From NCBI GenBank assembly GCA_003260025.2, contig QFZU02000030.1:1-64000 (forward strand): a stretch of 64,000 bases of DNA, given 5' to 3'. This document shows, in pieces, positions 1 to 7,985 of this stretch (position 1 is its first letter; every line of letters begins with the position of its first letter). The position numbers and the translations under genes are program-made. Source of the DNA: Microbispora triticiradicis (GTDB lineage Bacteria; Actinomycetota; Actinomycetes; Streptosporangiales; Streptosporangiaceae). The notes below the pieces were generated by a model, which saw nothing but the letters and a program-made list of their open reading frames with translations, was not told where the DNA came from and did not search any database.

Positions 1-450
1 CAGGCCGCGCGGCCGGCCGCTCCGCCGCCCGCCCCGGCTCCGGCCGCGCCCGCCGGGCTGCCGTCGCAGTGGATCCCGGCGCCCCGCCAGCACCTGTCGG
101 GGGCGATGCAGGTCGTCGATCCCGGCTACCGCAGGACAAGCCACCCGATCCTGCCCGCGCTGCGGGTGGCGATCGCCGAGTTGCTGCGCGAGTATCCCCT
201 CGTCCACCACGTGTGGATCTGCGAGGCGCGGACCGCCGCGGGCCTGTGGGGGATCATGCTGCACGTCAAGGTGCGCACCCCCGTCGCCGACGACATCGTG
301 AAGGAACTGCACCGCCGCGTGCGGGCCCGGCTGCCGCAGCTCGCCGCGAGCGAGGCCCCGGTGCTCATGGCCCGCGTCGCCGACGCGCACACCGAGCGCC
401 GCCTGATCGAGATCGGCGCGCACGTCGTCTGCCCCGACGTACGCGACTGA
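1..450 (+). CDS. C-terminal part of a protein of unknown function, 5' truncated by the window
   Basis: An open frame enters from the left edge and stops at 448-450. The first ~20 visible residues are a Pro/Ala-rich linker. After it comes a folded domain of ~115 residues with alternating helices and strands, containing VHHVWICEARTAAGLWGIML. The layout (Pro/Ala linker, then a small alpha/beta C-terminal domain) recalls the SseB C-terminal domain of actinobacterial SseB-like proteins, but the match is only an impression. The methionine at 106 is internal, because the frame stays open and in coding style upstream of it. Confidence 0.6.
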   Translation, partial: QAARPAAPPPAPAPAAPAGLPSQWIPAPRQHLSGAMQVVDPGYRRTSHPILPALRVAIAELLREYPLVHHVWICEARTAAGLWGIMLHVKVRTPVADDIVKELHRRVRARLPQLAASEAPVLMARVADAHTERRLIEIGAHVVCPDVRD

Positions 451-529
451 GCGAGCCCGGAGCCGGTAGCCGCCGAACCGTTGCCGGGGAGATCTTCCGG
501 CGGAGCCCGCGCTCGGCTTGAATGACGCC

Positions 530-1960
530 ATGGCTCCCACCGCGGCGACGCCCTCTCCCTCCGCAGTGTCCCTCGGTGTGCGCCTCGGGTACGCCGTCGG
601 CTCGTTCTGCACGGCCAACTTCTCCACGATCCCCGGGCTGCTGCTGCTCTTCTACATGACGAACGTGCTGGCGGTGCCGGCCGCGCTCGCGGGCGTCGTG
701 CTCTTCCTCCCCAAGGCGTGGGACCTGATCGCCAACACGCTGGTCGGCCGCTGGTCGGACCGCACGGTCTCGCGCTGGGGCCCCCGCCGTCCCTGGCTGC
801 TCGCCGGGGCGGTCGTGCTGCCGGTGTCGTTCGCCCTGATGTTCGCCGGGCCGCCGCTGACCGGGGCGCCCGCCGCCGTCTACGTGGGCCTCACGTTCCT
901 GGCCGCCGCGACCGGATACGCCCTGTACGAGGTGCCGTACAAGGCGATGCCGGCGGAGATGACCACGGACTACCACGAGCGGACCTCGCTGCTGCAGTGG
1001 CGCATGGTGCTCATCGCGATCTCGATCGCGATGAGCGGCATCCTCGCGCCCGCGATCGCCGGTGGGACGGCCGGGGGATACCGGACCATGGGCGTCGTCT
1101 TCGGCCTGGTCCTGCTCGCCTCGATGCTGGCCTCGTTCTTCGGCACCGCCCGCGCCCCCTTCACCGGGCAGCAGAAGTCCGAGGGGACGCTGCGGGAGCA
1201 ACTCGCCGCGGCCCGCACGAGCAGGCCCTTCATGTGGCTGCTCGGGCTGAGCTCGGCGCAGACGCTCGGAGTGGGCGTGATGCTGGCCGGCTCGCCCTAC
1301 TTTGCGGCCTACATCATCGGCGACACGGGTGCGACCACCACGCTCTTCGCGGCGCTCGTCGGCCCGATGCTGGTCACCATGCCGCTCTGGGTGTGGCTGG
1401 CCCGCAGACTCGACAAGCGCGGCGCGATGATCCTCTCCGGCACGATGTTCGCGGGCGGCGGGCTGCTGCTCCTCGCGACGCCGGCCCTCGGCGCCCTGTA
1501 CGCGCACCTGTGCGTGATGGTCGTCGGCATCGGCTACGCCGGTCTGCAGCTGCTGCAGTACTCCATGCTCGCCGACGTGATCGCCCATGACGGCGTGGTG
1601 AGCGGCGAGCGCCGGGGCGGAGTCTTCACGGGCCTGTGGACGGCCGTGGAGAACGCGGTGGCGGCGCTGGGCGCGACCATCTACGGCTGGGTGCTGAGCG
1701 CCGGAGGCTTCCTGTCGTCCGATCCCGAGCACCCGGTGACCCAGCCCGAGAGCGCCCACCTCGCCGTGATGATCGGCGTGACGGCGGTGCCCGCCCTGAT
1801 CACGTTCGCGGGCGTGCTGATGACGTTCCGGTACGACCTGACCGCCGCCCGCCTGGCCGAGGCGATGGCGCACGCGCGCCCAGAACAGTCCGGCACAGAG
1901 CGGTCCGACTCAGAGCGGTCCGCCTCCGAGCGGTCCGGCTCCGAGCGGTCCGGCGCATAG
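530..1960 (+). CDS. MFS transporter, GPH-type sugar:cation symporter family
   Basis: Predicted inner-membrane carrier of ~476 residues with about 12 hydrophobic segments. The N-terminus (RLGYAVGSFCTANFSTIPG), the early LVGRWSDRT loop and the YKAMPAEMT motif are typical of the glycoside-pentoside-hexuronide:cation symporters (MelB/XylP type), so a sugar or glycoside is the likely substrate. An ATG at 530 is preferred to the TTG at 518, although neither has a clear Shine-Dalgarno. The last ~25 residues are hydrophilic repeats (SERS units) encoded by a 15-bp minisatellite. The gene stands alone, with no sugar hydrolase beside it, so the substrate cannot be read from context. Confidence 0.85.
   Translation: MAPTAATPSPSAVSLGVRLGYAVGSFCTANFSTIPGLLLLFYMTNVLAVPAALAGVVLFLPKAWDLIANTLVGRWSDRTVSRWGPRRPWLLAGAVVLPVSFALMFAGPPLTGAPAAVYVGLTFLAAATGYALYEVPYKAMPAEMTTDYHERTSLLQWRMVLIAISIAMSGILAPAIAGGTAGGYRTMGVVFGLVLLASMLASFFGTARAPFTGQQKSEGTLREQLAAARTSRPFMWLLGLSSAQTLGVGVMLAGSPYFAAYIIGDTGATTTLFAALVGPMLVTMPLWVWLARRLDKRGAMILSGTMFAGGGLLLLATPALGALYAHLCVMVVGIGYAGLQLLQYSMLADVIAHDGVVSGERRGGVFTGLWTAVENAVAALGATIYGWVLSAGGFLSSDPEHPVTQPESAHLAVMIGVTAVPALITFAGVLMTFRYDLTAARLAEAMAHARPEQSGTERSDSERSASERSGSERSGA
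1883..1957 (+). repeat. 15-bp minisatellite at the 3' end of the transporter gene
   Basis: Four near-perfect 15-bp units begin at 1898, 1913, 1928 and 1943, each starting GAGCGGTCCG, with a degenerate unit before them at 1883. They encode a hydrophilic Ser-Glu-Arg-Ser tail after the last membrane segment. Copy number is probably variable between strains. Confidence 0.85.
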
Positions 1961-2351
1961 CGACCTGCCCTCTCCTTCCCCGGCGGGACCACACCTCTCC
2001 GGAGCGCCGAGCCGCACCGCTCTCCCGGCCGCGCCGCTGAGCCGCACCGATCCCCCGGCCGCGCCACTGAGCCCGAGCCGCGCCGCTGAGCCGCACCGCT
2101 CTCCCGGCCGCTCCGCACGCCGCACCGAGACCCTCCGAGGCGCTCCCGGACGGTTGACCTCACCTTAAGGCGGCCCCCTCCTCGTAACACGACCGTGACC
2201 TGCGGGTTGTCCGCCGTCGCGTGAGGTGGGAGGGATAAGTGAAACTTAAGGGAAGGTAGATATTTACGAGGTTGGGGGGATTTTTTCGGACATGTGAGGT
2301 CGGAGCGCACCATAATGACGACTTCCCCAGCGTCTAACCCCCACTGGAGGA
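1961..2351. other. Intergenic region between transporter and CAP-protein gene
   Basis: This 391-bp gap holds 30-bp direct repeats (2009-2116, listed separately). After them comes a distinctly AT-richer stretch (about 2190-2300), which is the likely promoter region of the CAP gene. I see no convincing -35/-10 pair and no recognisable riboswitch, and no further coding potential. Confidence 0.6.
2009..2116. repeat. 30-bp tandem direct repeats
   Basis: Units starting GAGCCGCACCG lie at 2009-2038 and 2039-2068. A shortened 19-bp unit follows at 2069-2087 and a further unit at 2088-2116. Each full unit carries a CCCGGCCGCGCC core. They lie just downstream of the transporter stop and outside any gene. 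Confidence 0.8.
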
Positions 2352-2357
2352 ATGATC

Positions 2358-3251
2358 GTGAACAGAGCGCTCGGAGCGGTCCTGTGCCTCGGGAGCGTCG
2401 CGGCCATCGGCTTGTCCGCCGGCCCCGCTCAGGCCGAGGTCCAGCACGCGGGCTGCCGGGTCGCCGCCGCGAAGCCGTACGTCACCGTGGACGGAAAGAT
2501 CCGCGCGGCGGGATCGCGGGCCGGTTGCGAGAACGGCGCCCGGTTCCGGGTCCGGATCCTGAAGAGCAGGCCGGGCCCCGACCGCGTGGTCAAGAGCGGC
2601 TCGAAGGCGGTCCGCAACGCACGCGTCACGGTGAACGTGACCTGCGTCAACGGCGTCTACTACAGCTTCGTCACCGACTACCGCGGCCACGTGTCGCGGT
2701 CGAAGCCGGTGCGGCTCGACTGCTCCTCCCCCACACCCGTGCCGAGTCCTTCGGCGACCACCCCCACACCCGGTCCCGTGACCCCCACCCCTGGGACCCC
2801 CGCCCCAAGCCCGTCGGCGAAGCCCACCGTCAGTCAGGCGCCCAGCGCCTCTCCGACGAGCGGCACGACCGTGGGCACCGCCGTCGAGAACGAGGTCGTC
2901 CGCCTCACCAACGTCGAGCGGGCCAAGGCGGGCTGCGGCCCGCTGAAGCACGACGCGCGGCTGCGCACCGCCGCGTACGGCCACTCGGCCGACATGTCCG
3001 CGCAGAAGTACTTCGACCACACGTCGAAGGACGGCCGGTCCTTCGCGGACCGCATCAAGGCCGCGGGCTACTCCTTCCGCGCCGCCGCCGAGAACATCGC
3101 CATGGGCTACCCCTCGGCCCAGGCGGTGGTGCAGGGCTGGATGAACAGCTCCGGACACCGGCAGAACATCCTCAACTGCACCTACACCGACATCGGCGTG
3201 GGATACGTCGCCTCCGGCAACTACTGGACGCAGGACTTCGGCCGGCAGTAG
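2358..3251 (+). CDS. Secreted CAP-domain (SCP/PR1-like) protein
   Basis: Extracellular protein of ~297 residues. A GTG start at 2358 is preferred to the ATG at 2352, because GGAGG at 2346-2350 then has a normal 7-nt spacing. The order is a signal peptide ending GPAQA, a ~90-residue cysteine-containing domain, a Pro/Thr/Ser linker (about residues 120-170), and a C-terminal CAP domain of ~125 residues. CAP hallmarks are the EVVRLTNVERAKAG helix, HSADMSAQKYFDHTS, AENIAMGY and SSGHRQNILN. Bacterial CAP proteins are secreted and mostly of unknown biochemical role. A 110-bp piece of this gene (3027-3136) is duplicated at 4354-4463. Confidence 0.9.
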   Translation: MNRALGAVLCLGSVAAIGLSAGPAQAEVQHAGCRVAAAKPYVTVDGKIRAAGSRAGCENGARFRVRILKSRPGPDRVVKSGSKAVRNARVTVNVTCVNGVYYSFVTDYRGHVSRSKPVRLDCSSPTPVPSPSATTPTPGPVTPTPGTPAPSPSAKPTVSQAPSASPTSGTTVGTAVENEVVRLTNVERAKAGCGPLKHDARLRTAAYGHSADMSAQKYFDHTSKDGRSFADRIKAAGYSFRAAAENIAMGYPSAQAVVQGWMNSSGHRQNILNCTYTDIGVGYVASGNYWTQDFGRQ

Positions 3252-3265
3252 TCCCCGCGCACAGT

Positions 3266-3294
3266 CCCGGCCCGCGGCGGCGCCGCGGGCCGGG
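3266..3294. terminator. Bidirectional hairpin terminator between convergent genes
   Basis: Perfect 12-bp stem: CCCGGCCCGCGG at 3266-3277 pairs with 3283-3294 around a 5-nt loop. It lies between the CAP gene (+) and the secreted paralog (-), so it can serve both. There is no U tract, as is usual for actinomycete hairpins. A nearly identical copy lies at 4466-4494. Confidence 0.75.
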
Positions 3295-3338
3295 ATCAGT
3301 GCGAGTCGATCGGTGCGAGCCGATCAGTGCGGGTCAGG

Positions 3339-4124
3339 TCAGCCGGTGCACGACTGCCAGGTGGCCGGGTTGGCCGAGGTGTTGGTGTTCTGGAACTTGT
3401 AGTTCGGCGTGCTGTCGTTGAAGTTCCACTGGCTGCCGGTCATGTTGCTCCAGGTGCCGGAGGTGGACTTCACCGTCTGCGCGACCATGACGGTCGGCTG
3501 GGTGCAGCTGATCTGCGGGATCGGGTACGACGGACCGGAGTCGGAGAAGTCCTCGATGTCGTGGGCGTACATCTCCACGGTCGTCCGGGTGTCGTCCGCC
3601 AGGAAGCGCCTGCCGTTGCCGTCCTTCAGGTCGACGTACAGGCAGAGCAGGGTGCCGTTCACGTTGGCCGAGTGGTTGGAGTCACACCACTCGTAGATGA
3701 AGGTGAGCTCCTGTCCGACGTTGAGGTTCGTCATGACGCCGGTGCAGGTGCCCCCGCTTCCCCAGAGGCTCGCGTTGCAGAGCGAGTTGTTCCCGGTCGT
3801 GCCGTTGTCGTCTCCGTAGTAGTAGACCGACCAGGAGCTGGGCCCGCGGTAGATGCCGGACTCCAGGTTGTAGTACCACTGCCCGATGGCACCCCAGGCG
3901 GTGCCGCCGTTGTTGAGGGCGGGGACCTTCCAGGTGACCGTCCAGCCACGGGTGTTGCCGATGGTGCCGTTGTACCCCGTGGTGAGCGCGTACACGCCTG
4001 CCGTCGTCACGCCCGACTTCGGGGGGTGCGGAACGGCGTTCGCCGGGGTCGTGCCGAACACCGCGACGCAAGCCACGATGAGAGCGGCGGCCAACCACCG
4101 GACACGGAGGAGGGAGCGGACCAA
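3339..4124 (-). CDS. Secreted protein of unknown function, paralog A
   Basis: Unrecognised protein of 261 residues. The TTG start at 4124 is fixed by an AAGGAGAG Shine-Dalgarno just upstream and is shared by paralog B. A signal peptide of ~30 residues ends TTPANA. The mature part is rich in Gly, Asn, Ser, Thr, Trp and Tyr, looks beta-rich, and carries six cysteines (SLCNAS, GGTCTG, EWCDSN, LLCLYV, ISCTQP, WQSCTG), enough for three disulfides. It is collinear and mostly identical with paralog B. GC is lower than in neighbouring genes. An extracellular structural, binding or antagonistic role is possible, but nothing shows which. Confidence 0.85.
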   Translation of the reverse strand: MVRSLLRVRWLAAALIVACVAVFGTTPANAVPHPPKSGVTTAGVYALTTGYNGTIGNTRGWTVTWKVPALNNGGTAWGAIGQWYYNLESGIYRGPSSWSVYYYGDDNGTTGNNSLCNASLWGSGGTCTGVMTNLNVGQELTFIYEWCDSNHSANVNGTLLCLYVDLKDGNGRRFLADDTRTTVEMYAHDIEDFSDSGPSYPIPQISCTQPTVMVAQTVKSTSGTWSNMTGSQWNFNDSTPNYKFQNTNTSANPATWQSCTG

Positions 4125-4265
4125 CGGTCTCTCCTTAAGTAGGGAATGCCGACAAATCGAGTGTCAAAGACGATCTATTCGATCGGAATGCACATTCGGC
4201 ACATGACAAAGATCTTGATGTTGGAGGTAACCGATCTTGTCAGATTCCCTGAGGGAGGCTTAAAT

Positions 4266-4353
4266 GTGATCACGCACAGCGAGGGAACGGGTGCGCGACG
4301 GGGCCGGGAGCGGCGGAGTACGGCGGCCTGGCGGCGCCCGCGGCTCCCCCGCC
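4266..4353. pseudogene. Remnant of the FHA gene 5' region left by tandem duplication
   Basis: 4266-4325 aligns with 5435-5494, upstream of the DUF1707-FHA gene. 4326-4353 is identical (28 of 28) to 5785-5812 inside that gene. The intervening 290 bp, with the start codon and DUF1707 domain, are missing. The fragment is non-coding and marks the left side of the duplication junction at 4353/4354. Confidence 0.8.
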
Positions 4354-4463
4354 AAGGACGGCCGGTCCTTCGCGGACCGCATCAAGGCCGCGGGCTACAC
4401 CTTCCGCGCCGCCGCCGAGAACATCGCCATGGCCTACTCCTCGGCCCAGGCGGTGGCGCAGGG
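4354..4463 (+). pseudogene. 110-bp remnant of the CAP-domain gene
   Basis: This stretch matches 3027-3136 of the CAP gene with only about five substitutions, covering the region that encodes KDGRSFADRIKAAGY. It has no start, signal peptide or CAP C-terminus. It then jumps to sequence matching 3264 onward, so 127 bp of the copy (the gene's 3' end) are deleted. It joins directly to the FHA-gene remnant. Confidence 0.85.
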
Positions 4464-4465
4464 GT

Positions 4466-4494
4466 CCCGGCCCGCGGCGGTGCCGCGGGCCGGG
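4466..4494. terminator. Duplicated hairpin terminator downstream of paralog B
   Basis: This is a copy of the 3266-3294 hairpin with the same 12-bp stem and one loop substitution. It came with the duplicated segment and now lies just 3' of paralog B on the minus strand. Confidence 0.7.
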
Positions 4495-4524
4495 ATCAGT
4501 GCGAGCCGATCAGTGGGGATCAGG

Positions 4525-5310
4525 TCAGCCGGTGCACGACTGCCAGGTGGCCGGGTTGGCCGAGGTGTTGGTGTTCTGGAACTTGTAGTTCGGCGTGGTG
4601 TCGTTGAAGTTCCACTGGCTGCCGGTCATGTTGCTCCAGGTGCCGGACGTGGACTTCACCGTCTGCGCGACCATGACGGTCGGCTGGGTGCAACTGATCG
4701 ACGGAATCGGGTACGACGGACCGGAGTCGGAGAAGTCCTCGATGTCGTGGGCGTACATCTCCACGGTCGACCGGCCGTCATCCGCCAGGAAGCGCCTGCC
4801 GTTACCGTCCTTCAGGTCCACGTACAGGCAGATCAGGGTGCCGTTCACGTTGGCCGAGTGGTTGGAGTCACACCACTCGTAGATGAAGACGAGCTCCTGC
4901 CCGGCGCTGAGGCCCGTCAGGGCGCCGGTGCAGGTGCCCCCGGTTCCCCAAAGACTCGCGTTGCAGAGCGAGTTGTTCCCGGTCGTGCCGTTGTCGTCTC
5001 CGAAGTAGTAGACCGACCAGGCGCCGGGTGTGTGATAGATGCCGGACTCGAGGTTGTAGTACCACTGCCCGACAGCACCCCAGGCGGTGCTGCCGTTGCT
5101 GAGGGTGGGGATCTTCCAGGTGACCGTCCAGCCACGGGTGTTGCCGACCGTGCCGTTGTACCCCGTGGTGAGCGCGTACACGCCCGCCGTCGTCACTCCC
5201 GTCGGCGGGGGGTGAGGGACGGCGTTCGCCGGGGTCGTGCCGAATACCGCGACGCAAGCCACGATGAGAGCGGCGGCCAACCACCGGACACGGAGGAGGG
5301 AGCGGACCAA
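4525..5310 (-). CDS. Secreted protein of unknown function, paralog B
   Basis: This is the tandem copy of paralog A: same length (261 residues), same TTG start (5310) after AAGGAGAG, same signal peptide and the same six cysteines. An open frame continues upstream of the TTG, but it has no homology to paralog A and is not needed. Divergence is concentrated in surface-like stretches (IPTLSNGSTAW, HTPGAWSVYYF, ALTGLSAGQE), while the C-terminal ~60 residues are almost unchanged. Both copies keep a TTGACA hexamer upstream (4162-4167 and 5347-5352, minus strand), which may belong to their promoters. Both copies look intact, so both may be expressed. Confidence 0.85.
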   Translation of the reverse strand: MVRSLLRVRWLAAALIVACVAVFGTTPANAVPHPPPTGVTTAGVYALTTGYNGTVGNTRGWTVTWKIPTLSNGSTAWGAVGQWYYNLESGIYHTPGAWSVYYFGDDNGTTGNNSLCNASLWGTGGTCTGALTGLSAGQELVFIYEWCDSNHSANVNGTLICLYVDLKDGNGRRFLADDGRSTVEMYAHDIEDFSDSGPSYPIPSISCTQPTVMVAQTVKSTSGTWSNMTGSQWNFNDTTPNYKFQNTNTSANPATWQSCTG

Positions 5311-5535
5311 CGGTCTCTCCTTAAGTAGGGAATACCGAGAGGTCAGTGTCAAAGACGATCTGGTTGTCGGAGTACACATCCGATACACGACAAAGATCAT
5401 GTGCAGATGACCGATCGTGTCGGACCCGGAGAGAGTGATCACGCACAGCGAGGGAACGGGTGCGCGACGACGCCGCGGGCGGCGGAATACGGCGTCTTCT
5501 GGACACCTCGGACCACTGCGGCGGATACTCCAGTC

Positions 5536-6069
5536 ATGAGCTCTCCCCCGGTGCGCGCCTCCGACGGGGACCGCGAGCGTGCGCTGAGCGAACTCCGCGA
5601 CCGGGCCGCCGAAGGACGCCTGTCCATGGAGACCTTCGTCGGCCGGGTCGACCTGGCGCTTCGGGCGCGCAGCCGCGGCGAGTTGGACGAACTGGTCGCC
5701 GATCTCCCGCAGCGCGGGCGCTGGCGCAGAAGGATCACCGAGGCGGTCGCCTCGGTGTCGGAGCTGAGCAACCGCATCGAGACCGCCTGGCGGCGCCCGC
5801 GGCTCCCCCGCCTCGCCCTGCCCGCGGACGGACGGGCCCGCTATCTGGTCGGCCGTGGATCCGCCTGCGACCTGGTCCTCGCGGACCTGACCGTCTCCCG
5901 GATGCACGCCGAACTGCGGCGGCAGGACGACTCCTGGCTGCTCGTCGACCTCGGCTCGATGAACGGCACCCGGCTGAACGGCTGGCGGCTGGTCGGCCCC
6001 GCCACCGTCAGGGCCGGCGACGAGGTGGCCTTCGGCGACTGCGAGTTCCTGGTCTCCATGCCGGCCTGA
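5536..6069 (+). CDS. DUF1707 and FHA domain protein
   Basis: Cytoplasmic protein of ~177 residues. The DUF1707 domain opens the protein (RASDGDRERALSELRDRAAE...RGELDELVADLP) and sets the start at ATG 5536. That ATG lies 6 nt after a GATACT -10-like hexamer, suggesting a leaderless transcript. The C-terminal half is an FHA domain with its phosphothreonine-binding signature: GRG, SRMHAE, and LGSMNGTRLNG. FHA domains recruit Thr-phosphorylated partners, so this protein is probably a substrate or adaptor of Hanks-type kinases, three of which are encoded near 43-49 kb. Part of its 5' half was copied into the scar at 4326-4353. Confidence 0.88.
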   Translation: MSSPPVRASDGDRERALSELRDRAAEGRLSMETFVGRVDLALRARSRGELDELVADLPQRGRWRRRITEAVASVSELSNRIETAWRRPRLPRLALPADGRARYLVGRGSACDLVLADLTVSRMHAELRRQDDSWLLVDLGSMNGTRLNGWRLVGPATVRAGDEVAFGDCEFLVSMPA

Positions 6070-6107
6070 CCAGCCGCGAGGTCTGGTCAGGGCGCGGCGC
6101 CGCGCCC
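6066..6107 (+). terminator. Nested hairpins at the FHA gene stop
   Basis: CTGACCAG (6066-6073) pairs with CTGGTCAG (6083-6090) across the stop codon. An 18-bp perfect palindrome (6090-6107) follows. Together they form a strong terminator-like structure for the FHA gene. Confidence 0.55.
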
Positions 6108-6197
6108 GCAGGGCCGGTGAACGCGGAGCCGGCGGACATGGGGCCGATGTCGGGGCCGGCGGACGCTGGGGTGACGAACGCGGGACCGGAAACGCGA

Positions 6198-6240
6198 CGC
6201 GGCGCCGCTCCCCGCCGTACAGGCAGGGAACGGCGCCGCG
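6198..6240 (-). terminator. Hairpin downstream of ilvC
   Basis: CGCGGCGCCG (6198-6207) pairs with CGGCGCCGCG (6231-6240), and the inner C-rich and G-rich parts extend the stem imperfectly. It lies ~45 nt past the ilvC stop and is the likely end of the ilv transcript. Confidence 0.55.
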
Positions 6241-6286
6241 GTCAGACGGGCCTCAGGTCGCGTCAGACGCTTCCCGGCTCGGAGGA

Positions 6287-7339
<1,053 letters not shown>

Positions 7340-7864
7340 CTATGCGCTGCGGTCGATCGCGCGGAGCGAGCGGTCGGTGATGGAACGGGCGCCGCGGCCG
7401 ATGGCCACCATGCCCGACTGCACGAGCTCCTTGATGCCGTACGGCTCAAGGACCCGGACGAACGCGTCCAGCTTGTCGGTCGTCCCGGTGACCTCGATCG
7501 TGACCGCGTCCGGGGCCACGTCCACGCAGCGCGCCCGGAAGAGGTTCACGAGTTCGAGGACGTGGGACCGGCTCTCGGAGTCGGTCCTCACCTTGATCAA
7601 CATCAGCTCGCGCTGCACCGACTGGCTGTTGTCGAGCTCGACGATCTTGATGACGTTGACCAGCTTGTTGAGCTGTTTGGTGACCTGCTCCAGCGGGAGT
7701 TCCTCGACGTTCACGACGATGGTCATCCGCGAGATGTCGTCGTGCTCGGTCGGCCCGACCGCCAGGGAGTCGATGTTGAAGCCGCGGCGGCTGAACAGCG
7801 CGGCGACCCGGGCCAGCACGCCCGGCTTGTTCTCCGTCAGGACGGACAGCGTGTGGCGGCTCAT
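7340..7864 (-). CDS. ilvN: Acetolactate synthase small (regulatory) subunit
   Basis: Regulatory subunit (174 residues) that activates IlvB and confers valine feedback inhibition. The N-terminal ACT domain is clear (MSRHTLSVLTENKPGVLARV...RRGFNIDSLAVG), followed by the ALS_ss C-terminal domain. The start at 7864 follows AGGAG with 5-nt spacing and overlaps by ATGA the stop of a 26-codon open frame lying between ilvB and ilvN, so translation may be coupled. It lies between ilvB and ilvC in one operon. Confidence 0.96.
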   Translation of the reverse strand: MSRHTLSVLTENKPGVLARVAALFSRRGFNIDSLAVGPTEHDDISRMTIVVNVEELPLEQVTKQLNKLVNVIKIVELDNSQSVQRELMLIKVRTDSESRSHVLELVNLFRARCVDVAPDAVTIEVTGTTDKLDAFVRVLEPYGIKELVQSGMVAIGRGARSITDRSLRAIDRSA

Positions 7865-7941
7865 GCCATCTCCTCGCCTTCGGCTCGGAGCGGCATACGC
7901 CAGGAGCCGCGTTCACTGATTCGCTCGCTGCGCTCGCTCAT
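7861..7941 (-). CDS. Possible 26-residue small ORF between ilvB and ilvN
   Basis: A short open frame begins at ATG 7941 with a good GAGGAG Shine-Dalgarno, and its stop overlaps the ilvN start (ATGA). It encodes a charged peptide beginning MSERSERISERGSW. The ribosome-binding-site/start segment (GAGGAG-TTGGC-ATGAGC) nearly repeats the one of ilvN (GAGGAG-ATGGC-ATGAGC), so this may be a small local duplication rather than a conserved gene. Its role, if any, may be to couple translation between ilvB and ilvN. Confidence 0.3.
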   Translation of the reverse strand: MSERSERISERGSWRMPLRAEGEEMA

Positions 7942-7985
7942 GCCAACTCCTCGTGCTGCGGGCCGGACTCGGGACGGAATCGCGC

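Noticed and set aside
365-1873. Long minus-strand open frame opposite the transporter
   Set aside because: It is a shadow frame of GC-rich coding DNA: Arg/Gly/His-rich, no domain, and the plus strand encodes a clear membrane protein.
2160-2340. Cyclic-di-AMP riboswitch before the CAP-domain gene
   Set aside because: Cell-wall genes in actinomycetes often carry one, but I could not find its conserved core here.
4291-4525. Possible intact gene in the paralog spacer
   Set aside because: The frame is a mosaic of CAP and FHA fragments continuing antisense into paralog B; it is a duplication scar.
5311-5907. Long N-terminal extension of paralog B
   Set aside because: Paralog A lacks it, the strong Shine-Dalgarno lies before TTG 5310, and the extension is antisense to the FHA gene.
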